The notes below the pieces were generated by a model. It had not been told where the DNA came from, ran no database searches, and worked only from the letters and a program-made list of their open reading frames with translations. A stretch of 64,000 nucleotides of DNA from Salinimicrobium nanhaiense. Its GTDB lineage: Bacteria > Bacteroidota > Bacteroidia > Flavobacteriales > Flavobacteriaceae. The DNA lies in assembly GCA_012038135.1 (NCBI GenBank), contig JAAVJQ010000002.1, positions 186,001-250,000 on the forward strand, in the 5' to 3' direction. Shown here piece by piece: positions 7,423 through 15,675 of this stretch; position 1 is the stretch's first letter; each line of letters starts with the position of its first letter. Made by a program: the position numbers and the translations under genes.

Positions 7423-9870
7423 TTATGCATCTACATCAAGGGCGGCATCAATTCTTGCCAGCAGGTCCTTCCAGTGGTAAACGGTTAATTTATCATTCGA
7501 TCTTGAGCCTCTGGCTCTAAGGTCCCTTCTTAGCTGGTCCAGTTCTCCGCGCATTAGCGCAATAATATCGGTAGAAGTGACCTCTCCCGGTTCTTCTTTC
7601 TTCAGATTCTGCACATATTCTGCAGCGGTGTCCACATAGGAACGCTGAATATTCCTTCGGTAAGCATCTGCTTTAGCTCCCTTATAGAGTTCACTGAAAA
7701 TGCCCTTTCTAAGGTCATCCATCATTTCTACCGGGGAATAAGCTTCTTTCCCGTTGATCTGTTCATTAGTGAACATACGTTCCAGGCGTTCTTTATCCAG
7801 CAGGTTGTCCAGAGATCTACCCTGCAGCCCCTGAATGTTCTCAATGCTTCCGGAAGCCTCTATTCTTCCTAATAGCTCTTCATTCAACAACCAGTGAGGC
7901 GTTGTGAAAGCATGCTCATTCAAAAAGGCTATTGCAGCCTCCTGTTTTTCACGGGGCACATGAGTGTACACCGTTCCTTCCTGATCGGCTGTTTTTCGGG
8001 TTTCATAGATTCCGCCCACATTGCTTATTACGTGGCTAATGTAACCTCTCCACATGCCGCCTAATTCACGGTACACTTCCTCCAGGTCATCATAGTCCTG
8101 GTTATCTTTAGAAGTCCATTTTACAAGATTAGGCACCACCTTTTTCAGGTTTGCAAGTCCATATTCGCTGGCTTTGATCTGGTCATCCCCCAGGCTTTCT
8201 CTTTGGGACTGCGGATCGATTCCGCGGTAACCGCTTCCAAATTCATAGACAGGATCTCCAGCCTTTTCAAGGATCCAGTTACTAAGAACCTGTTTTTCTT
8301 CCTGCGGAGAATTTGCTTCAGGTAAATATCGGTAGCCCCAGTTGATCGCATAAAGATCATAAGGCCCCATCATTCTTATATATCTCACCCCTTCATCTCC
8401 CGGCTGCGCCACATAGTTCACCCGGGCATAATCCATAATGGAAGGCGTAAGCCCATATCTTTGGGTGAATTCAGGATCCCGTAAAGAATCTGTAGGATAA
8501 GCAGAACTGGCCTTCATATTGTGCGGTAAACCAAGCGCATGACCCACTTCATGTGCGATCACCATACGCATCATCTCCCCTATTTCTTCTTCAGGAGTTT
8601 CCAGGGATCGGGCTGCAGGATTTTGCGCCCCTGCCTCGATCATAAACCTGTTACGGTAAGATCGCAGGTGATTATGATACCAGATAATATCGCTTTCAAT
8701 GATTTCTCCGGTACGGGGATCGGTCACAGAAGGTCCCATCGCATTTCTTGTTGTGCTGGCCACATAGCGCACTACTGAATACCGTACATCTTCGGGACTG
8801 AATTCAGGATCTTCTTCCTTAGTTGGAGGATCTTTCGCAATTACTGCATTTTTAAAACCTGCAGCTTCAAAAGCCACGTTCCAGTCTTCTATCCCCTGCC
8901 GGAAGTAAGGCCTCCATTTTTCAGGCGTTGCAGGATCGAGGTACCATACAATAGGTTTTACCGGCTCTACCAGCTCACCTCTTTTATATGCTTCAATATC
9001 TTTAGGCACTAGTCTCCAGCGGTTGATGATCTCATAGTCATCAGCTTTAAGCGCCTGGGAATTGTAGTCATATTTGCGGGTTGTGAACCATCCCACACGA
9101 TGATCGGCAAGGCGGGGCTGCATTTTATCTTCCGGAAGCAGGATCATGGACTGGTTCATCAACATAGAAATGGTGCCGGCCTGGTCTCTTTCGGGCGGTT
9201 CTTCGGCTTCATAGGTCAACACGTGCTTCACTTCAATGTTCTTCGGATAAGAGTGTGCCGATTGGATGTAAGTACGGGATTTATCCAGTTTTTTGACTTT
9301 GTAACGCTTCCGAAGCTCGGGGGAGACCCCGTTTATTGCGGCTACTTCGTCTGTAAAAAGATCACTCACCTCGATCACTGCGGAAGTTTTTTCGTCATTG
9401 TATGCAGCGATCTTTGAGCTGAAGAGAATGGGAAAGAAATTATTCGCCTGCACCGACTGATAGATCGGAGATCCTTCTTCGCTCTCATTTTCAAAACTGA
9501 TCACCTTCATATCAAGATGATCGCCTCTTTTTGACCATCGCACTACCTGTTCATTTACCTTGGAACCGGCATTGACATAACCACCACCAAAACCGGCAGG
9601 GACTCCCGCAATACGGCTTACCAGAAGGATATCTTTTTCAAGCAGCTCGAGCGGAACCTCAAAATAAAGTTTATCTCCTACAAGGTGTACCGTGAAAAGG
9701 CCTTCATCGCTTTTAGCTTCAGAAGTGACCACTTCACTATAGGGTTTGATGTTGGATTTCATTTGCGCAGGTTTTTTTTCATCTTTTTTTGCCTCGGGCA
9801 CCGCCTGCTGCGTTTGACAACTTACGCCAACCGCGAGCAACAGCCCGTAGACCGGTAACTTTTTTATCAT
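7423..9870 (-). CDS. zinc-dependent metalloprotease lipoprotein (DUF5117/DUF5118 type)
   Basis: An 815-residue secreted metalloprotease. The signal peptide ends in a lipobox, LLAVGVSC at about residue 18, so it should be lipid-anchored. The catalytic zinc motif is HEVGHALGLPH (HEXXHXXGXXH), near residue 440, followed by a Met-turn candidate, SIMDYARVNY. The flanking architecture, with LVSRIAGVPAGFGGGYVNAG early on and the LDPATPEKWRPYFRQGIEDWN segment before the active site, is typical of the large flavobacterial family carrying DUF5118 and DUF5117. Likely degrades extracellular protein; the substrate is unknown. ATG start; terminator downstream at 7318-7351. Confidence 0.88.
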   Translation of the reverse strand: MIKKLPVYGLLLAVGVSCQTQQAVPEAKKDEKKPAQMKSNIKPYSEVVTSEAKSDEGLFTVHLVGDKLYFEVPLELLEKDILLVSRIAGVPAGFGGGYVNAGSKVNEQVVRWSKRGDHLDMKVISFENESEEGSPIYQSVQANNFFPILFSSKIAAYNDEKTSAVIEVSDLFTDEVAAINGVSPELRKRYKVKKLDKSRTYIQSAHSYPKNIEVKHVLTYEAEEPPERDQAGTISMLMNQSMILLPEDKMQPRLADHRVGWFTTRKYDYNSQALKADDYEIINRWRLVPKDIEAYKRGELVEPVKPIVWYLDPATPEKWRPYFRQGIEDWNVAFEAAGFKNAVIAKDPPTKEEDPEFSPEDVRYSVVRYVASTTRNAMGPSVTDPRTGEIIESDIIWYHNHLRSYRNRFMIEAGAQNPAARSLETPEEEIGEMMRMVIAHEVGHALGLPHNMKASSAYPTDSLRDPEFTQRYGLTPSIMDYARVNYVAQPGDEGVRYIRMMGPYDLYAINWGYRYLPEANSPQEEKQVLSNWILEKAGDPVYEFGSGYRGIDPQSQRESLGDDQIKASEYGLANLKKVVPNLVKWTSKDNQDYDDLEEVYRELGGMWRGYISHVISNVGGIYETRKTADQEGTVYTHVPREKQEAAIAFLNEHAFTTPHWLLNEELLGRIEASGSIENIQGLQGRSLDNLLDKERLERMFTNEQINGKEAYSPVEMMDDLRKGIFSELYKGAKADAYRRNIQRSYVDTAAEYVQNLKKEEPGEVTSTDIIALMRGELDQLRRDLRARGSRSNDKLTVYHWKDLLARIDAALDVDA

Positions 9871-9907
9871 GGGTTATGGAGTTTTAAGTTCCCCAAGATA
9901 AAAAAAA

Positions 9908-9963
9908 GAAGTTAGAAGTTTGAGGTACGAAGTATGAATGATGTACATTGGAAGTGCGAAGTA
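9908..9963. repeat. heptad array (GAAGTNN)
   Basis: Eight in-phase 7-bp steps starting GAAGTTA, GAAGTTT, GAGGTAC, GAAGTAT, GAATGAT, then degenerating through GGAAGTG and CGAAGTA. It sits upstream of the metalloprotease gene. Confidence 0.7.
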
Positions 9964-9999
9964 GAACTTATCTTCAAATTTTCAAATCCTCACCTGATC

Positions 10000-10027
10000 A
10001 TTGTTAATTGTTGATTGCTAATTGTTT
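10000..10027. repeat. heptad array (ATTGTTA) overlapping a stop codon
   Basis: ATTGTTA, ATTGTTG, ATTGCTA, ATTGTTT in phase. The minus-strand stop codon of the MBL hydrolase (10018-10020) and its last two Asn codons are part of the array. Confidence 0.8.
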
Positions 10028-11136
10028 CCAATTGAAACTACTTCCCCAACAGCAGGAATTATAAGATTGGCATCAAAGGCATTTTCGGCTTTGAGTTGTC
10101 TCATCAACATTCCGGGTTCTAACAAGGGTTCATCTGAGAGATCAAAAGTACCAAAATGCATTGGGAGCAGGTTCTTTGCCTGCAGCTCATTACTGGCCTT
10201 TGCGGCTTCTTCGGGGTGCATGTGAGAAGAATTCATAAACCAACGTGGAGCAAAAGCTCCTACCCCGGCAAGGTAGTAATCCACCTCTCCAAACAGTTCA
10301 TTTGTTCTTTTGAAATGTTCACTGTAGCCCGTATCTCCACCAAAATAGATCTTCTTTCCGCCGCTTTCGATCATAAAGGCTCCCCATAAACTTTTATTGG
10401 TGTCAAAAAGTCCTCTGCGGGACCAGTGTCTGGTTGGAAGAAATGAAATTTGGAGACCGGAAGTTGGGATCCTGAAATGCTGGTACCACCCGGCCGCCTG
10501 AATTTTTTGAGAACCGGTCCAGTCTTTCAATACCAGGTTATCAAGCTCCAGGCCGCACAGCCAGGTGGCATTCGGGTTTTGTTTAGCCAAAAGTTCTACA
10601 CTGGACTTATCGCAATGATCGCGATGGTTATGGGAGATCAGGATATAGTCAACACCCTTAAAATCGTTCAATTCAAAAGGAAGTTCAGAATAGCGCTTCA
10701 GAAAAAGCCCGGGCGGTGTTAAGACAGGATCTATTAAAATGCGCTGCCCATTGAGTTGCAATAGGTAAGAAGCATGGCCGAGCCAGGTAATGGAATCATC
10801 GGGCACTTCATCAAGGGAAGACCTCTTGATCACATTCAACCTAAGGTTGTAATTTTCTTTCTCATCCCTATAAGGATTGGAGGATAATTTCCACTTTAGA
10901 ACATCCCCCATCCTGGGCCAGAATACATGCTTCTCATTCATGAAAAGCCCCTTTTGATCGAGAGGGGTGCCGGGATAATTCTCTACCCCCGGAATATAGG
11001 ACAGCAACGGATTCCCGGTATAGGATTCCCGCAGAGGCTCATATTTTTCAGACCTGCTTATGGAATATGAAGAGCCCGGGATTAAAACTGCTGCAGTAGC
11101 AAAGGATATATTCCTGATAAACTTCTTTCTTTTCAT
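10018..11136 (-). CDS. MBL-fold metallo-hydrolase, NAPE-PLD-like
   Basis: A 372-residue metallo-beta-lactamase-fold hydrolase. The dinuclear metal motif is SHNHRDHCD (HxHxDH) near residue 168, preceded by the WLGHASYLLQLNGQRILIDPV strand that opens the fold, and followed by GGDTGYSEHF and the C-terminal PMHFGTFDL histidine. This pattern matches the N-acyl-phosphatidylethanolamine phospholipase D / UlaG-like branch. The N-terminus, MKRKKFIRNISF followed by a hydrophobic run to IPGSSYS, looks like an export signal. Substrate uncertain. The very C-terminus (IGNN) is encoded by a heptad array. Confidence 0.85.
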   Translation of the reverse strand: MKRKKFIRNISFATAAVLIPGSSYSISRSEKYEPLRESYTGNPLLSYIPGVENYPGTPLDQKGLFMNEKHVFWPRMGDVLKWKLSSNPYRDEKENYNLRLNVIKRSSLDEVPDDSITWLGHASYLLQLNGQRILIDPVLTPPGLFLKRYSELPFELNDFKGVDYILISHNHRDHCDKSSVELLAKQNPNATWLCGLELDNLVLKDWTGSQKIQAAGWYQHFRIPTSGLQISFLPTRHWSRRGLFDTNKSLWGAFMIESGGKKIYFGGDTGYSEHFKRTNELFGEVDYYLAGVGAFAPRWFMNSSHMHPEEAAKASNELQAKNLLPMHFGTFDLSDEPLLEPGMLMRQLKAENAFDANLIIPAVGEVVSIGNN

Positions 11137-11200
11137 ATATCGCTATTTTCTCCTCCTGTAAGTTCAAGAGAGAAATGTATTAAATATTAAGTGATATTGC

Positions 11201-11385
11201 TCATTGATCCAGCCGGTAGTAAAACTTTAAACCGTAGGAAAATTGAAATAATCCTGAGCCAATAAGATCGAGATCGCCTGTTACGGCGCCTGTTCTTTCC
11301 TTTTTTGCCGTATTCCGGTCTACAAGCATTAACATCAATCCTGCCACCAGGGCAATTCCGAATTGTGGTGTGAGTTCCCGAGAGA
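11201..11385 (-). pseudogene. truncated copy of the outer-membrane protein gene at 13.7 kb
   Basis: This scrap encodes ELTPQFGIALVAGLMLML...KKERTGAVTGDLDLIGS...GLKFYYRLDQ, closely matching the last 57 residues of the protein at 13722-14252. The N-terminal two thirds and signal peptide are absent: homology ends abruptly at about 11385, next to a run of A residues, and there is no start codon or promoter that makes sense. It is a 5'-truncated duplicate, not a functional gene. Confidence 0.8.
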
Positions 11386-11426
11386 ACAAAAAAACCGGAG
11401 GTTAAGAACCTATTCTAAATCGTTTA

Positions 11427-12308
11427 TTATTCCAAACTAAATTTGCCCCGAATGATCAAAGAATCTCCCCCATCACTGTCGGTAGTTAGAACAAGTTCGA
11501 ATTCCTTTTCAGAAATGATCTTATCGATAGCTACAGATTCTACCTTGATCTCTCCACCCTTTTCATTGGGAGAAGGGATGCGTTGCATCTCCCCCACAAT
11601 TTCGTAATTTTCCATATCCAGAACTCCTATAAAACTTCCCAAAACGTCACCATCATCATAGGCATTATCTGTATCTTCAACCGAGGCTGTAAAAATGAGG
11701 AAAGGCATGTTCGGAAATGCCGTAGCACCCGAAAATCCTGCTTCGAGACCGTTGATTTCCGGAAGTGTCACTTCAGCAACAAAGACTTCAGGTGGGGGAG
11801 CATCATTTTCTATATGTGCGACAAAATCTTCATATTTGAATTTGATCACAACATTCTTTTTCCGGTTAAATAGAAAGAACTGTCCGTGATACTCGGCTGC
11901 GGCTTCGATATTGAATTCTGAATCCCTAAAAACATCCAGCTCTTTCAGTTTTTCATAAAAAGCAGAAATTTGATTGGTCTTTACTTCATGACCATCTTCC
12001 TTTAGCAAGACCCTGATGAAAAAATCCCTTTGCGGCGATTTAGAGCCCGAGCCGAAAATGGCAATTTCGTGCTCATTTACTTTTTCCATCGCCTCAAAAT
12101 CGGGTTTATGTTTTTTGGTGATCCTGTCTCCTTCCACCTTATCGACAGAAAAGATCCTGATCTTTTTAGATTCAGTAAAACTATGGTCATAGCAAAACAG
12201 GTAAGGAGAATCATCACCGGCTACGTAATAAGAATTGCCGGTTTTTACAATGCCCGAAGCACTGGGAACTTGCTCCAGCAATTCGGCTTTTACAATTTCG
12301 AATTTCAT
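11427..12308 (-). CDS. conserved hypothetical protein, DUF6929-like
   Basis: A 293-residue soluble protein without signal peptide or membrane segment. It consists largely of beta strands spaced like a propeller (GIVKTGNSYYVAGDDSPYLFCYD, IAIFGSGSKSPQRDFFIRV, INGLEAGFSGATAFPNMPFLIFT). This layout resembles the Bacteroidota proteins labelled DUF6929, whose function is unknown to me. No catalytic motif can be named. ATG start at 12308; the gene stands alone, with the truncated pseudogene just downstream. Confidence 0.7.
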   Translation of the reverse strand: MKFEIVKAELLEQVPSASGIVKTGNSYYVAGDDSPYLFCYDHSFTESKKIRIFSVDKVEGDRITKKHKPDFEAMEKVNEHEIAIFGSGSKSPQRDFFIRVLLKEDGHEVKTNQISAFYEKLKELDVFRDSEFNIEAAAEYHGQFFLFNRKKNVVIKFKYEDFVAHIENDAPPPEVFVAEVTLPEINGLEAGFSGATAFPNMPFLIFTASVEDTDNAYDDGDVLGSFIGVLDMENYEIVGEMQRIPSPNEKGGEIKVESVAIDKIISEKEFELVLTTDSDGGDSLIIRGKFSLE

Positions 12309-12447
12309 TGAGATAACTTAGTAAAAAATTCTCTGATTCCTGCTGCAGTTTAAATTCATAAAAAAACCTGCCCAAAAAATTTAGAAAAGGATCTCCTTTG
12401 AAGATCAACTTAGAATTTTTAAGGCAGGCAATTTTTAAGAAGGAGAT

Positions 12448-13542
12448 TTATGCCTCCTGCTCCTGGTAAGCGGGATAATCTGTATAACCTTTTTTACCGG
12501 GGGTGTAAAAAGTTTCCGGATTGGGCTCTGCCAGGGGAATGTCATTTTTCATACGTGAAACTAAATCGGGATTGGCGATAAAAGGACGGCCAAAGGCTAC
12601 CAGATTTCCAAGACCTTTTTCAATATCTTCCTCTGCACGTTCTTTGTCATAGCCTCCGCTAAGGATGAGCGTTTTGGAAAACTGTTTTCTTATTTCCTGC
12701 TTGATCTCCAGCGGCACCTCGGGGCTCCCCATAGAAGAGTGGTCTACAATATGCACGTAAAGAATTCCCTGTCTATTGAGTTCTTTAGTCAAATAGGTAT
12801 AGGTTTCATCGATTTCATCATACTGCGGCATATCTCCAAAAGCACCATAGGGAGAAAGTCTTATTCCAACCTTCTCTTTTCCGATGGCATCGGCAATTGC
12901 CGCTGTTACCTCCAGCACAAATTTGCACCTGTTCTCTATACTGCCGCCGTATTCATCACTGCGTTGATTGACCTTGGGATTTAAAAACTGTTCCAGGAGA
13001 TATCCGTTAGCACTGTGTATTTCTACTCCGTCAAAACCAGCTGTCATGGCATTCCTGGCAGCAGTAACATGCTCCTCCACAGTCTGCTTAATTTCAGAAG
13101 TGGTCATTTCTTTTGGCACCGGAAAAGGCTGATTTCCCTTTGCATCTGTGTACATCTCTCCTGAAGATTTTACTGCTGAAGGAGCCAGAATTTTAGCCCC
13201 CTCTGGCATATTTAACTCATGAGAAACCCGGCCTGTATGCATAAGCTGAAGAAAGATCTTTGATCCCTGCTCGTGTACCCCTTTGGTTACATTGGACCAA
13301 CCCTCGATATGAGCATCGGAATAGATTCCCGGAATTCGTGCATATCCCAAGCCATTAGGGGAAGGAGCTGTACCTTCGGTGATGATCAATCCGGCACCTG
13401 CACGTTGGGCATAATAAGTTGCCATAAGCTCATTGGGAGCATTCTTTTCTTCAGCCCGGCTCCTGGTCATCGGAGCCATTACAATTCTGTTCTTCAGTTT
13501 GAATCCATTTGTTTCGTACGCTGAAAAGAGTTTATTATCCAT
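12448..13542 (-). CDS. alkene reductase, Old Yellow Enzyme family
   Basis: FMN-dependent ene-reductase that reduces activated C=C bonds or nitro compounds with NAD(P)H. The 364-residue protein shows the full TIM-barrel signature of NemA-like enzymes: LKNRIVMAPMTRSRA, FLQLMHTGRVSH, GFDGVEIHSANGYLLEQFL, NQRSDEYGGSIENR and the phosphate-binding SGGYDKERAEEDI plus VAFGRPFIANPDL. Probably detoxification of electrophiles. ATG start at 13542. The intergenic region up to 13720 holds one heptad array and no other feature I can name. Confidence 0.92.
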   Translation of the reverse strand: MDNKLFSAYETNGFKLKNRIVMAPMTRSRAEEKNAPNELMATYYAQRAGAGLIITEGTAPSPNGLGYARIPGIYSDAHIEGWSNVTKGVHEQGSKIFLQLMHTGRVSHELNMPEGAKILAPSAVKSSGEMYTDAKGNQPFPVPKEMTTSEIKQTVEEHVTAARNAMTAGFDGVEIHSANGYLLEQFLNPKVNQRSDEYGGSIENRCKFVLEVTAAIADAIGKEKVGIRLSPYGAFGDMPQYDEIDETYTYLTKELNRQGILYVHIVDHSSMGSPEVPLEIKQEIRKQFSKTLILSGGYDKERAEEDIEKGLGNLVAFGRPFIANPDLVSRMKNDIPLAEPNPETFYTPGKKGYTDYPAYQEQEA

Positions 13543-13693
13543 AATTTTTTCCTTTTATTTTCCTATAAATCACAATGTTTACAAAGATAATGGACAGTAG
13601 AGGCACCTGAAATTTTTGGGTATTAAATGAATCCCAAAATCTGTGCTGGCAACGTTAAGGCAGACTTAATTCAGAGTAGATACTAATTTTGGT

Positions 13694-13714
13694 AATTGAT
13701 AATTGTTAATTGTT
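13694..13714. repeat. heptad array (AATTGTT)
   Basis: AATTGAT, AATTGTT, AATTGTT in phase, ending 7 bases from the stop codon of the outer-membrane protein gene at 13722. Confidence 0.7.
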
Positions 13715-13721
13715 AATCTGC

Positions 13722-14252
13722 TCACTCGCCAAGTCTGTAATAAATTTTTAGTCCGGCGGAGGGTAGTATAAAGTCCGAACCTATAAGATCCAGATCGCCT
13801 GTAACGCCGCCTGTCCTCTCTTTTTTCGGAGTGTTTTTATCCATTAGCATGAACATCGCGCCTGCCTCCAGGGCAATTCCGAACTGCGGAGTAAGATTGA
13901 ATTCCCTGCCCAGCCTTGGCACCAGTAACAAGTTGGTACGCTCTTCCCACTCCCCTTCGCTATACATATAGGTGAGTCCGGTTTTTGCATACCAGGGTCT
14001 TAAATTGGTATGGTAAGATCTTCCACCAAAGTGGTAATAGTAATCTGCAGAGGCGTTGAAATTCTTATTCTTATAACCGGGACTGGTTCCTAAACTCACC
14101 CCAAACTGGTTTTGATCTACATGCATTCTCAGTCCCACATTGGCCATTTCGGGAGTACCGATTCCTCCGGCAATGTTGATCTCCTGTGCATGGGAAGCAA
14201 CAAAGACCAGGCAAACCAAAAGAGATAAAAAAATGCTTTTTTTCGCACTCAT
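13722..14252 (-). CDS. predicted outer-membrane beta-barrel protein
   Basis: A 176-residue protein from the ATG ending at 14252, chosen because it gives a compact signal peptide (KKSIFLSLLVCLVFVASHAQ). The mature part alternates short amphipathic strands (FGVSLGTSPGYKNKNFNASADYYYHFGG, LGREFNLTPQFGIALEAGAMFML) and ends in an aromatic-rich strand KIYYRLGE, as in small outer-membrane barrels. No family assigned. A 5'-truncated paralogue lies 2.3 kb away at 11201-11385. Upstream is the remnant region that also holds the first MITE. Confidence 0.75.
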   Translation of the reverse strand: MSAKKSIFLSLLVCLVFVASHAQEINIAGGIGTPEMANVGLRMHVDQNQFGVSLGTSPGYKNKNFNASADYYYHFGGRSYHTNLRPWYAKTGLTYMYSEGEWEERTNLLLVPRLGREFNLTPQFGIALEAGAMFMLMDKNTPKKERTGGVTGDLDLIGSDFILPSAGLKIYYRLGE

Positions 14253-14344
14253 GAAATTGGGGATTTTTTGGAGTGATTTCAAATTAATAATCGGGAAATC
14301 TATTACAATGTAATATTTAATTTGAAAATCCGATTTTAGAATAG

Positions 14345-14600
14345 TTACCAGGGAATAAAAGGATGTGCTACTCCTATTGCCATGATGCCGGCGACATTAG
14401 TGAGCAGCTGATCATTCTTCCCTAGGGAAACATTTCCGTGGCCTTTATAGCATATCATAAACAAACCCACCGCGGCTAAGGTCCCGGTGGAAATATCGCG
14501 GAGATTGGTGTAGTAGTAATCACTAATGGACGGCTGCAGCTGAGTTTAAAAAAGGGAATAAAGGACAACCCACCAGCAGCAACGGCAGCGCAATTCACAG
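14345..14600 (-). pseudogene. frameshifted membrane-protein remnant
   Basis: Read on the minus strand, 14345-14542 encodes PSISDYYYTNLRDIST, then GTLAAVGLFMICYKG and LLTNVAGIMAIGVAHPFIPW before a stop. This resembles the middle of small multi-pass membrane proteins of the DUF998-like kind. An in-frame stop precedes it at about 14548, but a shifted frame continues with LPLLLVGCPLFPF. There is no start codon and the rest of the gene is missing, so it is a decayed fragment. The family guess is tentative; the broken open frame is directly visible. Confidence 0.5.
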
Positions 14601-14610
14601 GTAGAGGTAC

Positions 14611-14643
14611 AAAGTTAGAAGTTAGAAATACGAAGTTGGAAAT
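14611..14643. repeat. heptad array (GAAGTTA) hit by the MITE
   Basis: AAAGTTA, GAAGTTA, GAAATAC, GAAGTTG in phase. The left 9-bp target duplicate of the MITE (14635-14643) lies within this array, so the element inserted into a heptad repeat. Confidence 0.75.
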
Positions 14644-14877
14644 CATTGTTGTCCGATAAAAGAATTTGGACCGCTCCGCTTCTAGAGTCTAGAGCCAAGA
14701 CTGCTATATAAAACTCTGAAAGACAATACTGTAAAAAATTCCTTCCTATGGTAAATTAATATAATTTCATAAAAAGGAAAACCACCCCCTCAAATCGTTG
14801 GAGAATGTCTTTAACCGGCATTAGCAAGGGTCTTCATGGATTTATCCTTTTTTAATCAGACAACAATGGTTGGAAAT
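14635..14877 (+). mobile_element. MITE-like element, copy 1, with 9-bp target duplication
   Basis: A 225-bp element (14644-14868) with 14-bp terminal inverted repeats starting CATTGTTGTCCGAT (one mismatch between the ends). It is bounded by the perfect 9-bp direct repeat GTTGGAAAT at 14635-14643 and 14869-14877. It has no open frame of its own. A second copy of exactly the same length lies inverted at 17439-17663, with about eleven base differences. A parent IS with the same ends is not in the window; a 9-bp duplication fits DDE transposases such as the IS4 group, which is an inference. Confidence 0.88.
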
Positions 14878-14886
14878 TCTGTGTTT

Positions 14887-14914
14887 TGGGATTTGGGATT
14901 TGGTGCTTGGAATT
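14887..14914. repeat. heptad array (TGGGATT)
   Basis: TGGGATT, TGGGATT, TGGTGCT, TGGAATT in phase, between the MITE and the gene scrap at 14937. Confidence 0.7.
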
Positions 14915-14936
14915 TTCTTTTTACCTGCCTTTACTA

Positions 14937-15000
14937 TTATTCCCGGTTGTCCAACGGGAAGTATTCTGTGACCTTTGATGCTTCGGAAGTGAGATAATTC
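14937..15000 (-). pseudogene. C-terminal scrap of the EF-hand lipoprotein gene
   Basis: The minus strand reads NYLTSEASKVTEYFPLDNRE and then a stop. The intact gene at 15676-16365 ends LASEAAKVTEYFPLKSQEK. Only this C-terminal tail of about 20 codons is present, so it is the remnant of a second copy of that gene. Confidence 0.7.
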
Positions 15001-15063
15001 TTGTTGCCAAAAAGAGCATTTTTGGAAGGTAATTCTTAAGTACGAAGTTAGAAGTTCGCTGTT

Positions 15064-15084
15064 TTGGAATTTGGTACTTGGAAT
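15064..15084. repeat. heptad array (TTGGAAT)
   Basis: TTGGAAT, TTGGTAC, TTGGAAT in phase. Confidence 0.65.
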
Positions 15085-15113
15085 TTAAACAGAGGTTTCA
15101 AAAATGGGATTAC

Positions 15114-15162
15114 ATTGTTTATTGATCATTGTTAATTGATCATTGTTAATTGATCATTGTTT
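15114..15162. repeat. heptad array (ATTGTTA/ATTGATC alternating)
   Basis: Seven in-phase units: ATTGTTT, then three ATTGATC alternating with ATTGTTA, then ATTGTTT. The stop codon of the gene at 15154 lies inside the array. Confidence 0.9.
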
Positions 15163-15603
15163 TACAGTAGAATGCAGCATTTGCAGTTTCCAGCCCTCTT
15201 CGGTATGAATGGCAGTAGCGCTTTCTATCCAGTTCATCTCCCTTACGATCTCCTCCCCTTGCTTAAACTTTGCATTATTATAATAGGCCACCCAGGCCAT
15301 TTTACCTTCAATTTTGATCTCAATAAAGTCAAAGTAGTTGAGGCGTTTCACAGTAGATTTTCTTTCTCCCGATCTTTTCACATAATCCCTCATCTTCTCC
15401 ATATCCCAAACCTCCCCTGTTTCCAGCAGCAGAAAATCTGCCGTGAGGCAGGAATCCAGCGCTTGCGGCTCAAGATCTGAAAATATCTCCTGAAAAGTTT
15501 TTTCAATAAGTTCTTTGATTCGGTCTTCATCAGTTTTTACTGAAGTCTGCCCCACAGCTACAGTGGTCATAAAAATGATTGCCAACAGGAAAGTTGTTTT
15601 CAT
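15154..15603 (-). CDS. secreted SnoaL/DUF4440-like protein
   Basis: A 149-residue protein with a signal peptide ending VAVGQ. The mature part has the alpha-plus-beta cone pattern of the NTF2/SnoaL group: a helix (DRIKELIEKTFQEIFSDL), a DSCLTADFLLLETGEVWD turn, and strands AWVAYYNNAKFK and GWKLQMLHSTVK. DUF4440-type proteins of this length are common in Bacteroidota; no enzymatic activity can be inferred. ATG start at 15603. Confidence 0.75.
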   Translation of the reverse strand: MKTTFLLAIIFMTTVAVGQTSVKTDEDRIKELIEKTFQEIFSDLEPQALDSCLTADFLLLETGEVWDMEKMRDYVKRSGERKSTVKRLNYFDFIEIKIEGKMAWVAYYNNAKFKQGEEIVREMNWIESATAIHTEEGWKLQMLHSTVKQ

Positions 15604-15639
15604 GAGAATTAGTTTTTAAGGTTCCAAAAATAGCATTTT

Positions 15640-15674
15640 GAAGTACGATTTTAGAAGGTAGAAGTACGAAGTTG
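15640..15674. repeat. heptad array (GAAGTAC)
   Basis: GAAGTAC, GATTTTA, GAAGGTA, GAAGTAC, GAAGTTG in phase, ending one base before the stop codon of the lipoprotein gene at 15676. Confidence 0.8.
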
Positions 15675-15675
15675 T

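Noticed and set aside
12361..12430. Terminator of the alkene reductase gene from CCTGCC/GGCAGG arms
   Set aside because: Arms are only 6 bases with a loop of about 50, too weak to support.
14611..14877. Idea that the 225-bp elements are a regulatory RNA or a duplicated gene end
   Set aside because: Different perfect 9-bp flank duplications at the two copies and matching terminal inverted repeats show transposition instead.
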